Shown: in pieces, positions 27,740-36,399 of the stretch | Layout: each line of letters opens with the position of its first letter | How positions within the stretch are numbered: the first letter of the stretch is position 1 | Origin: Helicobacter apodemus | GTDB lineage: Bacteria > Campylobacterota > Campylobacteria > Campylobacterales > Helicobacteraceae | Direction: 5' to 3' | NCBI RefSeq assembly: GCF_000765745.2 | Contig: NZ_JRPC02000005.1 | Coordinates: forward strand, 1 to 64,000 | Length of the DNA stretch: 64,000 bases | Made by a program: the position numbers and the translations under genes | Notes under the pieces: generated by a model | The model's database searches: none | What the model was told of the DNA's origin: nothing | Seen by the model: the letters and a program-made list of their open reading frames with translations, nothing else

Positions 27740-28965
27740 ATGGAAATTGATAGATTTGCTCTATTTGCGTTATTTTCTAAGCTAACTCCAGATAATTTAA
27801 AGGTTAAGATTTTATACAAAAAGGGTGAGCTTTTAGCCCCACAGAGAAATAAACTTCATCGCCTACTGCGTCAAGACTTAGGTATTGCAAATGAGATTAT
27901 AAACAAAAAAATCTTTTTTAAATCAAGGCATTTATTCAATCTAAGCTATGAATGGGAGATGTTTAAACCCTCATCAGATTATTTAAGGCACGAATTAACA
28001 GAATTAGCACACGAATTTTACCCAGCACCAAAAGAAATGATAATCGCAATTAATAATGTATGCAACCTACAATGTGTGATGTGCGACCTTCATAATCCAA
28101 AATTACAAAAAACCATAAAAATGATTTTTTTAAAAAACGCAAATATTTGGAGACAGAAAAAGTCTATGAAGCCCTTGATTATGCAGGTCACAATGGTGTG
28201 CATATGGTTAATCTAAGTGCATATGGCTAGGCATTGCTTGATGAGAGATTGCCAGATTTCATAAAACGAGCAAAAGAGGCTAAAATCCCCTATGTGTTTT
28301 TGACAACCAATGGCACACTGCTTGACAAACTAGGCTGCGAACTACTTGAATGCAGCTTAGATTCTATGAATATTAGCACTGATGGCCACTCATCAGAAAT
28401 GTATGAAAAAATCCGCGGCTTCCCCCTTGAGAAAGTAGAGGAGGGTGTAATAAAATGTGCTAAATACGCACGAGAGTTAAACACAAAAGAACACAACATA
28501 AGCTTTAATATAAACTGCGTCTTAGTATATAATGAAATGCGAAATGATGAATTTAAAGCTACTTTTGCACATAAGTGGCGTAAATGGCGAGATATTATCA
28601 CGCATATAAATTTTATTAGTTGTATCAACAAAAACAACAAAGGAGAATCCATTCTACCCTTAATAAATCCCACCAATAGTGTATGTAGATTGCCCTTTAC
28701 ACGAATGATGATAAACTCATATGGTGCGGTTGAATTTTGCTGCACGATGCTAGGGACACAACATTATTATCCCGTGAAACTACCTAACATCCACGATGAT
28801 AGTTTAGAAAATATTTGGACAAAAGAGTTTGCCACACACTTACGCAATGAAGTGCTAAGTGATAATTATACGCGTTTTAATATATGCAAAACTTGCTTTG
28901 AACGTGAAAGTAGTGTGCTAGAACTCAATGGAGAGTCAAAACAAAATAATGTAGATATTTACTAA
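27740..28965 (+). pseudogene. Radical SAM/SPASM protein gene, frameshift plus nonsense
   Basis: The 5' part reads to INNVCNLQCVMCDLHNP, with the radical SAM C-x3-C-x2-C motif. The frame is lost near 28110-28160, resumes as LSAYG, meets TAG near 28228, and from 28234 stays open to 28965 with FLTTNGTLLD, SLDSMNISTDG and a C-terminal SPASM-like region (CRLPFTRMMINSYGAVEFCC, C-x2-CFE). Read through, it would be about 405 residues. Peptide or glycan maturation is typical for the family; the substrate is unknown. The break suggests inactivity. Confidence 0.78.
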
Positions 28966-29393
28966 GACTTCTCTGCTCTCTTTACTAAAATCCTTAGTAA
29001 AGAGAAATTTAATAAGTTATAGCATACTAGAAGTTTTAAAGCTTCAATGTTAAGCAAAATTAAATGTAGCAATAATCCCAAAACCCCTTATAAGTTAGGG
29101 AATAACATAACCTACACACAAAATTAAGCAAAGACTCTTATATAAGAGTAGCTTTGTATAACCCCTATAAATTTAGATTGAAATACTAACAACGATTCTT
29201 TTAAGATAATTTATACAACTCTTTTAAAAAGGTTTCACACCCAAAAACATTTCAATATATTTATTCCCTACCAATTTGGTTTTAACCCAAGCTAAATATA
29301 GCCTTTATTGTATTATTTCTAGGAGACTATTAAGCCTCTTTATCTTAAAAAGTTTATTGAAAAATTCTTTTTGTTTATAACTAATTTCTAACA
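28966..29393. other. Intergenic region between decayed radical SAM gene and inositol operon end
   Basis: About 430 bases of AT-rich sequence between convergent genes. Apart from the inverted repeat at 28978-29004 I see no gene, RNA or repeat in it. Confidence 0.5.
28978..29004. terminator. Hairpin, possible bidirectional terminator
   Basis: A perfect 11-base inverted repeat, CTCTTTACTAA (28978-28988) and TTAGTAAAGAG (28994-29004), with a five-base loop, follows the radical SAM gene. The T-run on the plus strand is weak. Confidence 0.5.
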
Positions 29394-30149
29394 TCAATTA
29401 CAATGAAAATCTTGAATGATTTTTTTTGCTCCCTCTAGCATAAAAATTGCATCGGAGCCTAGTGTTAAAAAATTAAAACCTAATTTTTCCATTTTTTTAG
29501 CGTATGCTGCACTTCCATTATGGATTCCACAAAATTTTTGATATTTTTTGGTTTTTTGTAAAATTAATTTGATAGCTTGAAAAACAACTTCATCTTCTTG
29601 ATCAAATTTTGGGGTAACACCTAAAGAACAAGATAAATCAGCAGGTCCAATATAGACTCCATCAATACCCTCAACACTTAAAATTTCCTCTAAATTTTCA
29701 AATGCTTCTTTAGTTTCAATCATAGCAAACACAAAAGTCTCTTCTTTAGCCACTTCAAAATAATTTTGCTTATATAAAAACTTTGCCCTAATAGGACCAA
29801 AGCTCCTCTCACCATAGGGGGGATAATAACAAGACTTCACTAATCTTTGCGCATCTTTTTTAGAGTTAATCATAGGACAAATAATTCCATTTACCCCGGC
29901 ATCAAGACTCTTCATAATACTTGATTCTTCAAGCCAAGGAACCCTTACAAAAGTTGGTATAGGCTTTATAGCCTGCAACATAGGGATAAGGCTAGAATAA
30001 TCACTTACTCCGTGTTGCATATCAATAGTTAAGGTATCAAATCCCGCATAAGCCATAACTTCAGCCCCAAAGGCATTATTAAGACTTATCCAACCATTAA
30101 GTGTGGATTGTTGATCCTTCCATAAATCAAGGATTCTTTTCATATTCAT
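29394..30149 (-). CDS. HpcH/HpaI-family 2-keto-acid aldolase (class II), 251 aa
   Basis: A metal-dependent pyruvate-type aldolase. FDTLTIDMQHGVSDYSSL carries the catalytic His/Asp region, FVRVPW a substrate Arg, GVNGIICPMINS follows, and MIETKEAFEN with GIDGVYIGPADLSCSLG supplies the metal-binding Glu and Asp. Family members cleave 4-hydroxy-2-oxo acids to pyruvate plus an aldehyde (HpcH: 4-hydroxy-2-oxoheptanedioate). Last gene of the inositol operon, with an ATGA overlap to the aldehyde dehydrogenase gene. Here I infer cleavage of 4-hydroxy-2-oxoadipate to pyruvate and malonate semialdehyde, replacing IolJ. Confidence 0.88.
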   Translation of the reverse strand: MNMKRILDLWKDQQSTLNGWISLNNAFGAEVMAYAGFDTLTIDMQHGVSDYSSLIPMLQAIKPIPTFVRVPWLEESSIMKSLDAGVNGIICPMINSKKDAQRLVKSCYYPPYGERSFGPIRAKFLYKQNYFEVAKEETFVFAMIETKEAFENLEEILSVEGIDGVYIGPADLSCSLGVTPKFDQEDEVVFQAIKLILQKTKKYQKFCGIHNGSAAYAKKMEKLGFNFLTLGSDAIFMLEGAKKIIQDFHCN

Positions 30150-31591
30150 AACTTATATTGTTGGGTAATGATTTTAGAATTTAGATACTCAAACATCCCC
30201 TCTTCCCCACTCTCTCTGCCAAAGCCGCTTGCCTTAATGCCACCAAATGGAATTTCAGCCGCCGCTAGAGCAAAACTATTAATACCCACCATTCCCGCAC
30301 TAATTTTTTGCGAACTTAAATTTGCTTTTTCTAGCGAATTGGTAAATACATAAGAAGCTAAACCATATTCTGTATTATTTGCTTTGCTAAAAACCCCATC
30401 AATATCAGAAAAGCTTTGAATAAGCGCAATAGGACCAAAGATTTCATTGCAAAGCAAATAAGAATCATCGGGTAAATCACGAATAACTGTTGGTTCAAAG
30501 AAATAACCTTTTTTAAAAGATTCTGCTCTTTTTCCTCCACAAAGGATTTTACCCCCTGTTTGCCTCACTCTTTGTATAAAACCCTCTATTTCATTAAGCC
30601 TTTTTTGTGTAACTAAAGGACCCATATCCACACCCTCTTCTAATCCATTCCCAAGCTTAAGTTTTTTAGTTTCCTCCACAAAAGCTAAACAAAAATCCTC
30701 CATAATGTTTTTATGCACATAAAATCGAGTAGGGGATACACAGACTTGTCCAGCATTAGCAAACTTGACTTTAACGCTTAATTGGGCTATTGCTTTGGGA
30801 TTAGCATCTTCATAAACAATAACGGGTGCATGTCCGCCAAGCTCCATAGTAACTTTTTTAAGCGTTTGGCTAGAATCACGAATAAGTTGTTGCCCTACTG
30901 CTGTTGAACCTGTTAGAGACACTTTCCTTACACGAGGATCTTGCATAAGAATTTCTGAAATCTTTAGAGCCTTGCCACATAAAAGAGAAACCATTCCTTT
31001 AGGAAAATTTGCTTTATGGATGGCATCTAGGAGTTTCATACTCACTAAAGGAGCAATATCGGTGCTACGAATGATAATCGGACAACCAGCGGCTAACGCA
31101 GGAGCTATCTTTCTTGCCGTTAATAACATAGGAAAATTCCATGATGAAAAAGCAGCCACTATCCCTATAGGCTCATATTTAACATACACTTCTGTAGAAG
31201 GGTTTCTGCTTTGAAGAACCTGCCCTTTGATTCTTTTAGTTTGCTCTCCAAACCAAATAAATTGATCAATAGCTAAATTCATCTCTCGCATACTTTGTGC
31301 TAGAGGTTTTCCTGTTTCTAAAGAAATGATTTTTGCTATCTCATCAAGATCACTTTTTAAAAGATCTGCAATTTTTTGTAACTTTTCCGCCCTCTCCCAA
31401 GCATTGAGTTTTTTGTATTCTTCTAATGCAATACTTGCGGCATCAATAGCATTCCTTACTTGATTACTTGAAGCTGAAGCAACAGTTCCTAAAACCTCTT
31501 CATTAAAAGGATTAATAACCTCAAAACTATCCTCCTCACCTTTTACAAACTCTCCATTAATATATAAACCATAATCATTGTAACTTTTCAC
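30146..31591 (-). CDS. NAD(P)-dependent aldehyde dehydrogenase (GabD-like), 481 aa
   Basis: Non-acylating ALDH. AFSSWNFPMLLTARKIAPALAAGC holds the catalytic Asn, TMELGGHAPVIVYEDA the general-base Glu near 250, NAGQVCVSPTRF the nucleophilic Cys near 286, and EIFGPIA the second NAD-site Glu. It is closest in pattern to succinate-semialdehyde dehydrogenases. Its place between iolG and the aldolase, and the absence of iolB, lead me to infer that it oxidises 5-deoxy-glucuronate to 5-deoxy-glucarate. An alternative is oxidation of malonate or succinate semialdehyde. Confidence 0.88.
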   Translation of the reverse strand: MKSYNDYGLYINGEFVKGEEDSFEVINPFNEEVLGTVASASSNQVRNAIDAASIALEEYKKLNAWERAEKLQKIADLLKSDLDEIAKIISLETGKPLAQSMREMNLAIDQFIWFGEQTKRIKGQVLQSRNPSTEVYVKYEPIGIVAAFSSWNFPMLLTARKIAPALAAGCPIIIRSTDIAPLVSMKLLDAIHKANFPKGMVSLLCGKALKISEILMQDPRVRKVSLTGSTAVGQQLIRDSSQTLKKVTMELGGHAPVIVYEDANPKAIAQLSVKVKFANAGQVCVSPTRFYVHKNIMEDFCLAFVEETKKLKLGNGLEEGVDMGPLVTQKRLNEIEGFIQRVRQTGGKILCGGKRAESFKKGYFFEPTVIRDLPDDSYLLCNEIFGPIALIQSFSDIDGVFSKANNTEYGLASYVFTNSLEKANLSSQKISAGMVGINSFALAAAEIPFGGIKASGFGRESGEEGMFEYLNSKIITQQYKL

Positions 31592-31600
31592 ATTTTTCCT

Positions 31601-32605
31601 TTATAATGCATATTTTGCTTTAATGCTAGCAATTTCAATCATTTGTTTTTGTTGATGAGATTGCAAAGCCGCTAAGGCTAGAATAGTCGCTTCAATACTC
31701 TCATCTATTCCTACACTTGGGGGATTATTATTTTGAACATTAAAAATAAAATCCTCTAGTTCATTTTTATAAGAATCCCTATAACGTTCCAAAAAGAAAT
31801 CAAGAGGATTTTCTCTGCTCTCATTTTCTTTATTACAAAGAATTACAGAATTGTCATATTTATTATCACAAAAAATGCGTCCATCTTTTCCTAAAACTTC
31901 AATTCTTTGATCATACCCATAAACAGCACTTCTGCAGTTTTCAATACTGGCTAAAGATCCATCCATTAAAGTAAAAAGCAAAAATGCTGTATCAACATCA
32001 ATATCGCCATAATCAGTTACTAAATTCGTAGCATTGACAAATATACTTTGAACTTCCTTTTTGGTGATAAACCTTAACATATCAAAATCATGGATACTCA
32101 TATCCAAAAACATACCTCCTGAAGCTTCCACATAATTTCTTGGTGGAGGAGAAAAATCCCTAGAAGTAATGCGGGTTTGCACTAATTTCCCAACCGCACC
32201 TTCTTGAATTTCTTTGGCAATTTTCCTAAAATTCGAATCAAATCGGCGATTAAAGCCTACTTGTAAAAAAACATTCTCTTTTTCAACCAATTGCTTAATT
32301 TCAAGAATCCTCTTTAAGTCTAAATCAATGGGTTTTTCACAAAAAATTATTTTATGAGCAAGAATGGACTTTTTAATTAAATCATAATGTGTATCACTTG
32401 GCGTGCAAATAAAAACTGTATCAATTTGGGGATTTTCAAAAATATCTTTTTCATCTTTACTAAAAGAGACGCCAAGTGCTTTTATAAAATCCTCATCAAT
32501 AAAAGGATCAACCACCATTTTTAAATCCACTTTTGGATGATTAATTAAATTTTTAATATGAATTTTTCCAATTCTTCCTGTGCCAAAAATACCAACTTTT
32601 ATCAT
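31601..32605 (-). CDS. iolG: Inositol 2-dehydrogenase IolG
   Basis: Oxidises myo-inositol to scyllo-inosose with NAD+. The Rossmann motif VGIFGTGRIGKIHIKN, the catalytic-lysine segment FCEKPIDLDL near 95, QVGFNRRFDSNF, and SGGMFLDMSIHDFDMLRF with the active-site Asp/His are characteristic of IolG, as is AVYGYDQRIEVLGKDG. 334 residues is family length. It lies in the catabolic operon between the dehydratase and aldehyde dehydrogenase genes. Confidence 0.9.
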   Translation of the reverse strand: MIKVGIFGTGRIGKIHIKNLINHPKVDLKMVVDPFIDEDFIKALGVSFSKDEKDIFENPQIDTVFICTPSDTHYDLIKKSILAHKIIFCEKPIDLDLKRILEIKQLVEKENVFLQVGFNRRFDSNFRKIAKEIQEGAVGKLVQTRITSRDFSPPPRNYVEASGGMFLDMSIHDFDMLRFITKKEVQSIFVNATNLVTDYGDIDVDTAFLLFTLMDGSLASIENCRSAVYGYDQRIEVLGKDGRIFCDNKYDNSVILCNKENESRENPLDFFLERYRDSYKNELEDFIFNVQNNNPPSVGIDESIEATILALAALQSHQQKQMIEIASIKAKYAL

Positions 32606-32622
32606 TTACATACCCTTTATAT

Positions 32623-34332
32623 TTAAAATATTCGAGGTTCTCCCTCTCTTGGACTATCTTTTACTAAAAAATCAAAATCACAACCCTCATGAGCCTGTGT
32701 TACATGGTCTGTATAGAGCTTTACATATCCACTTGTATAATCTCTCCTTGGGGGTTGAAATTCCTTACGTCTTTGTTCTAATTCTTCCTCAGAGAGACAA
32801 ACTTCTAAAAGACGTTTTTCAACATCTAAAGAAATCCAATCTCCCGTTTTTACTAAGGCTAAATTACCCCCTATATAGGACTCTGGACTCACATGTAAAA
32901 CACAAGCCCCATAGCTTGTTCCACTCATTCTTGCATCAGAAATACGCAAAATATCTTTTACGCCTCGTTTTAAAAGCTTTTTAGGAATAGGAAGTTGTCC
33001 CCATTCAGGCATTCCAGGAGCTCCTAATGGTCCTGCATTTTTAAGGATTAAAACGGTATTCTCATCAACATCTAAATCCTCTTTATCAATCTCCTCTTTT
33101 AGGGTTTGAATATCGTCATAAACTAAAGCTCTGCCTTTATGTTTTAAGAGTCTTTTTTCACAAGCTGATTGCTTTAAAATTGCTCCATTTAAACAGAGGT
33201 TGCCTCTCAAAACCGCCAAAGAAGGATTGCTATTAAAAGGCTTTTGCAAAGTAGCGATTACTTCTTGATTAAATACTTTTGCCTCTTCGATATTTTCATA
33301 CAAAGAAGCAAGATTAACCGTTTTAATATTATGTAATTTTGGTTGTAATACCTTTTGTAACGCTAAGATTCCTCCAGCATAATAAAAATCTTCCATAACA
33401 TATTTTCCAGAGGGTTTTAGATTTAAGAGCAAGGGGACATCTCTACCTATCTTTTCAAAATCATCAAGCTCTAAGGGGATCTTTGCTCTTTTTGCTAATG
33501 CGACTAAATGGATAATAGCATTAGTAGAACCCCCTATGGCGTTTAAAGTAACAATAGCGTTTTCAAAAGATTCTCTGCTTAGAATATCACTAGGTTTAAT
33601 ATCTTTATGAACTAGCTCAACAATTTTAACGCCACATTCTCTAGCCATTCTTTTATGGTTTGAATCTACCGCAGGAATAGAAGAAGCTCCAGGCAAAGAC
33701 ATTCCTAAGGCTTCTGCCATAGTCATCATAGTTGCAGCCGTCCCCATAGTCATACAAGTCCCTGCACTTCTAGCAATACCCATCTCAAGCTTTCTCCACT
33801 CACAATCACCAAAACAACCTGCTTGCCTTAAGTCCCAATACTTCCAAACATCTGTCCCACTTCCTAAAGATTCCCCTTCAAAATTACCTTTTAACATTGC
33901 TCCTGCTGGCATATAAATAGTGGGAATATTAAAAGAAAAAGCCCCCATTAATACTCCTGGGGTAGTTTTATCACATCCTCCCATAACTACCGCTCCATCT
34001 ACAGGGAATGCCCTAAGAATTTCTTCAACCTCCATAGCCAAAAAATTCCTAAACATCATTGAAGTGGGTTTAATAAGCTGCTCTCCTACGCTCATAACAG
34101 GTATCTCCATAGGAAATCCACCCGCTTGAAAAACCCCTCTTTTAATATCTTCTACTCTTTCTTTAAAATGAGTATGGCAAGTATTAAAGTCATTCCAAGT
34201 ATTAATAATGCCAATAATAGGTTTTCCAATATATTCTTGTGGGGAATATCCCATTTGATTGACTCTAGAGCGATGTCCAAAGCTTCTTAAATCATCTTTT
34301 TCAAACCATCTTAAACTTCTTAATTTTTTCAT
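32623..34332 (-). CDS. IlvD/Edd-family sugar-acid dehydratase (arabinonate dehydratase-like)
   Basis: An Fe-S dehydratase of about 569 residues. The three cluster cysteines lie in NTWNDFNTCH (near 52), VMGGCDKTTPG (near 120) and SAGTCMTMGTAATM (near 190). GSGTDVWKYWD, GGSTNAIIHL, LKPSGKYVMEDFYYAGG and RISDARMSGTSYG fit pentonate/hexonate dehydratases better than IlvD proper. The family turns 2,3-dihydroxy acids into 2-keto-3-deoxy acids. I infer 5-deoxy-glucarate to 4-hydroxy-2-oxoadipate. The ATG at 34332 follows AGGGGG; a GTG two codons earlier is less likely. Confidence 0.88.
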   Translation of the reverse strand: MKKLRSLRWFEKDDLRSFGHRSRVNQMGYSPQEYIGKPIIGIINTWNDFNTCHTHFKERVEDIKRGVFQAGGFPMEIPVMSVGEQLIKPTSMMFRNFLAMEVEEILRAFPVDGAVVMGGCDKTTPGVLMGAFSFNIPTIYMPAGAMLKGNFEGESLGSGTDVWKYWDLRQAGCFGDCEWRKLEMGIARSAGTCMTMGTAATMMTMAEALGMSLPGASSIPAVDSNHKRMARECGVKIVELVHKDIKPSDILSRESFENAIVTLNAIGGSTNAIIHLVALAKRAKIPLELDDFEKIGRDVPLLLNLKPSGKYVMEDFYYAGGILALQKVLQPKLHNIKTVNLASLYENIEEAKVFNQEVIATLQKPFNSNPSLAVLRGNLCLNGAILKQSACEKRLLKHKGRALVYDDIQTLKEEIDKEDLDVDENTVLILKNAGPLGAPGMPEWGQLPIPKKLLKRGVKDILRISDARMSGTSYGACVLHVSPESYIGGNLALVKTGDWISLDVEKRLLEVCLSEEELEQRRKEFQPPRRDYTSGYVKLYTDHVTQAHEGCDFDFLVKDSPREGEPRIF

Positions 34333-34341
34333 TAACACCCC

Positions 34342-35496
34342 CTAAACCTTTTCTTCTTTTTTGCTTTCAGAAGAGGCAATGATGGCATTAATAACTTTAG
34401 CAACCTTTGCAGCAGCCTCAAAATTTGCAAAATTTGCAAAATTTGGGTTATGAATTTTCTCTAAAAAATTGGCTATTTCTATAACTTTTAATTCATCATA
34501 TCCAATACTAGAGCCATTAGAGGGATTGAAATAATGATGGTAGGGGTGTATTGGAGAAGAATAGATTTTTCTATACCCCATAGCAGATTCATCTTCCTCT
34601 CTTAAAAACAAATGCAAAGTATTCATTTCTTCAAAATTCCATTTAATACTTCCTTTAGAGCCATAAATTTCAAAGGAATGCTCAGATGTAGGACCAAAAA
34701 AGATTCTTGAAGCATCAATAAATCCCTCGCAACCATTTTGAAAACTAATCCTTGCTGCAACATAGTCATCATTAGTTACTTCCTTAAGGACTGCATTTTT
34801 ATCTGCCTTTGCATAATGACTAGCTCCCCCCTTAGCAACAGGTCTTTGAGATATGAATGTCTTTAAAGTGCCATTAACACTTTTTATATCTCCAACCAAA
34901 TAAAGTGCCATATCTATGGCGTGAGTCATAATATCTGTTATTGCTCCTAAGCCATTTTCTTTTTCAAAACGCCAAGAATAACAACTTCTTTCATCCGCTG
35001 CATAACACGAAAAAAATCTACCCCGATAGCTGTAGATTTTCCCGATTTTTCCCTCATCAATAAGTTTTTTTGTGTATTGCACTAAGGGTGCCCAACGATA
35101 ATTAAAGCCTACGCAAGTCTGCTTAGAATAATTTTTAGTTAGCTCATAGGCTTCTAGAGTTTCTTTTGGGAATGCACCAATTGGCTTCTCACAATTAATA
35201 TGCTTACCCTTTTGGATACAATATTTAATGATTTCTAAATGTAGAGCATTGGGAGTTGTAATATCTACAACTTCCACTTTAGGGTGATCAACAACAGCTT
35301 GCCAAGAGGTGGTATATTCTTCAAAACCAAATTTATCTTTAGCCGTTTTTGCTCTCTCTTTGAGAATTTCACTACAAATAATAAGTTTAGGGGAAATATT
35401 TTTATTGGCAAATTTGAGTTTATAATTAATATAAGCACTACTATGCACTTCTCCCATCCACCCCATTCCAATCACTCCAACACCTATTTCTTTCAT
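34342..35496 (-). CDS. Gfo/Idh/MocA-family oxidoreductase (384 aa)
   Basis: The N-terminal Rossmann fold GVGVIGMGWMGEVHSSAY, the catalytic-lysine motif INCEKPIG near 105-112, VGFNYRWAP and DIMTHAIDMALYLVGD show the family. It is longer than IolG and diverges from it. In an inositol operon it may oxidise another inositol isomer (scyllo- or chiro-inositol) or interconvert inososes; the substrate cannot be read from sequence. A three-unit 9-base tandem repeat encodes NFANFANF near the C-terminus. It sits between iolE and the dehydratase. Confidence 0.82.
   Translation of the reverse strand: MKEIGVGVIGMGWMGEVHSSAYINYKLKFANKNISPKLIICSEILKERAKTAKDKFGFEEYTTSWQAVVDHPKVEVVDITTPNALHLEIIKYCIQKGKHINCEKPIGAFPKETLEAYELTKNYSKQTCVGFNYRWAPLVQYTKKLIDEGKIGKIYSYRGRFFSCYAADERSCYSWRFEKENGLGAITDIMTHAIDMALYLVGDIKSVNGTLKTFISQRPVAKGGASHYAKADKNAVLKEVTNDDYVAARISFQNGCEGFIDASRIFFGPTSEHSFEIYGSKGSIKWNFEEMNTLHLFLREEDESAMGYRKIYSSPIHPYHHYFNPSNGSSIGYDELKVIEIANFLEKIHNPNFANFANFEAAAKVAKVINAIIASSESKKEEKV
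34419..34445 (-). repeat. Three tandem 9-base repeats
   Basis: CAAAATTTG occurs three times head to tail, in frame near the 3' end of the Gfo/Idh/MocA gene, encoding a repeated A-N-F. Copy-number change would add or remove three residues without a frameshift. Confidence 0.8.
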
Positions 35497-35507
35497 GGCT
35501 TATCCTG

Positions 35508-36395
35508 TTATTTTTTTAATAAATCACTAATTGTATTAAACGCCATTTTTGAGTAAGTATAAGGATCTGCTCTTTTGGGATCTTGTTCTGCTTCTATAAC
35601 AATCCATCCTTCATATTGTGTTGCTTTTAAAAAATTAATGATTTCTGTAAAATTAATCACTCCATCACCAGGAACGGTATAAACACCTGCTAAAACAGCT
35701 TCTAAAAAACTTTTGTCTTGTTTTATCATCTCTTTTTTAACTGCATCTCTCACATCCTTTAAATGGATATGGTAAATTCTATCTCTATGCTTTTTAAGCT
35801 CCCTAAAAGGCTCTTCACCTGCAAAGTAATAATGCCCTGTATCAAAAGTGATTCCAATATCTTTAGAACCATATTGTAAAAATAAATCCACTTCCTTGGC
35901 GGTTTGAAAAATAGTTCCTATATGATGATGATAAGCAAGGATTACACCCTTATTTTTAGCAAATTCGTGCAAGAGAGAATATTTTTCAGCGTATTGCTTG
36001 ATTTCATCTTCTTTTAAAATGGGTTTATGGCTAAGCCCTAAAGGCTTCCCTTGAATAGTATTAGAGCATTCAGCATAGACAATATTATGGCTATTGCAAT
36101 AAACCCTCCTTTCTATTTCTTGCAGTAATACCCTTTTTTCCTCCGCAAGAGAGTTTGTAAGCAAATTCCCGCTAAACCAACCCCCCACTAACTCAAGCTC
36201 ATAATCATTCAGGATTTTCTTTAATGCCTTTTTATCTTTTGGGAATTTATTACCCAGCTCTACTCCATCAAATCCAATCTCTTTAGCGTCCCTAAGAAAA
36301 GTCGTTAATGGTGTTTCTCCCCCAAGTTCTGGCAAATCATCATTACTCCACGCAATAGGTGCAATGCCTAATTTTACATTAATAGCATATTCCAT
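35508..36395 (-). CDS. iolE: Inosose dehydratase IolE
   Basis: A TIM-barrel metalloenzyme that dehydrates scyllo-inosose. VKLGIAPIAWSNDDLPELGGETPL at the N-terminus is the IolE hallmark. GFDGVELGNKFP, VLAYHHHIGTIFQT, GITFDTGHYYFAGEEP, YHIHLKDV and WIVIEAEQDP supply the metal ligands. I start at the ATG at 36395, which follows the iolD stop by four bases and begins just before the conserved motif; an ATG at 36437 inside iolD would add 14 residues. Confidence 0.92.
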   Translation of the reverse strand: MEYAINVKLGIAPIAWSNDDLPELGGETPLTTFLRDAKEIGFDGVELGNKFPKDKKALKKILNDYELELVGGWFSGNLLTNSLAEEKRVLLQEIERRVYCNSHNIVYAECSNTIQGKPLGLSHKPILKEDEIKQYAEKYSLLHEFAKNKGVILAYHHHIGTIFQTAKEVDLFLQYGSKDIGITFDTGHYYFAGEEPFRELKKHRDRIYHIHLKDVRDAVKKEMIKQDKSFLEAVLAGVYTVPGDGVINFTEIINFLKATQYEGWIVIEAEQDPKRADPYTYSKMAFNTISDLLKK

Positions 36396-36399
36396 AGCA

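Noticed and set aside
30146-31591. Calling the operon aldehyde dehydrogenase iolA
   Set aside because: It lacks the GQRCM active-site context of malonate-semialdehyde dehydrogenases, which is present in the gene at 41579.
32623-34332. Calling the dehydratase IlvD of branched-chain amino acid synthesis
   Set aside because: The N-terminal RSLRWFEKDD region, GSGTDVWK and the operon context fit sugar-acid dehydratases, and no other ilv gene is near.
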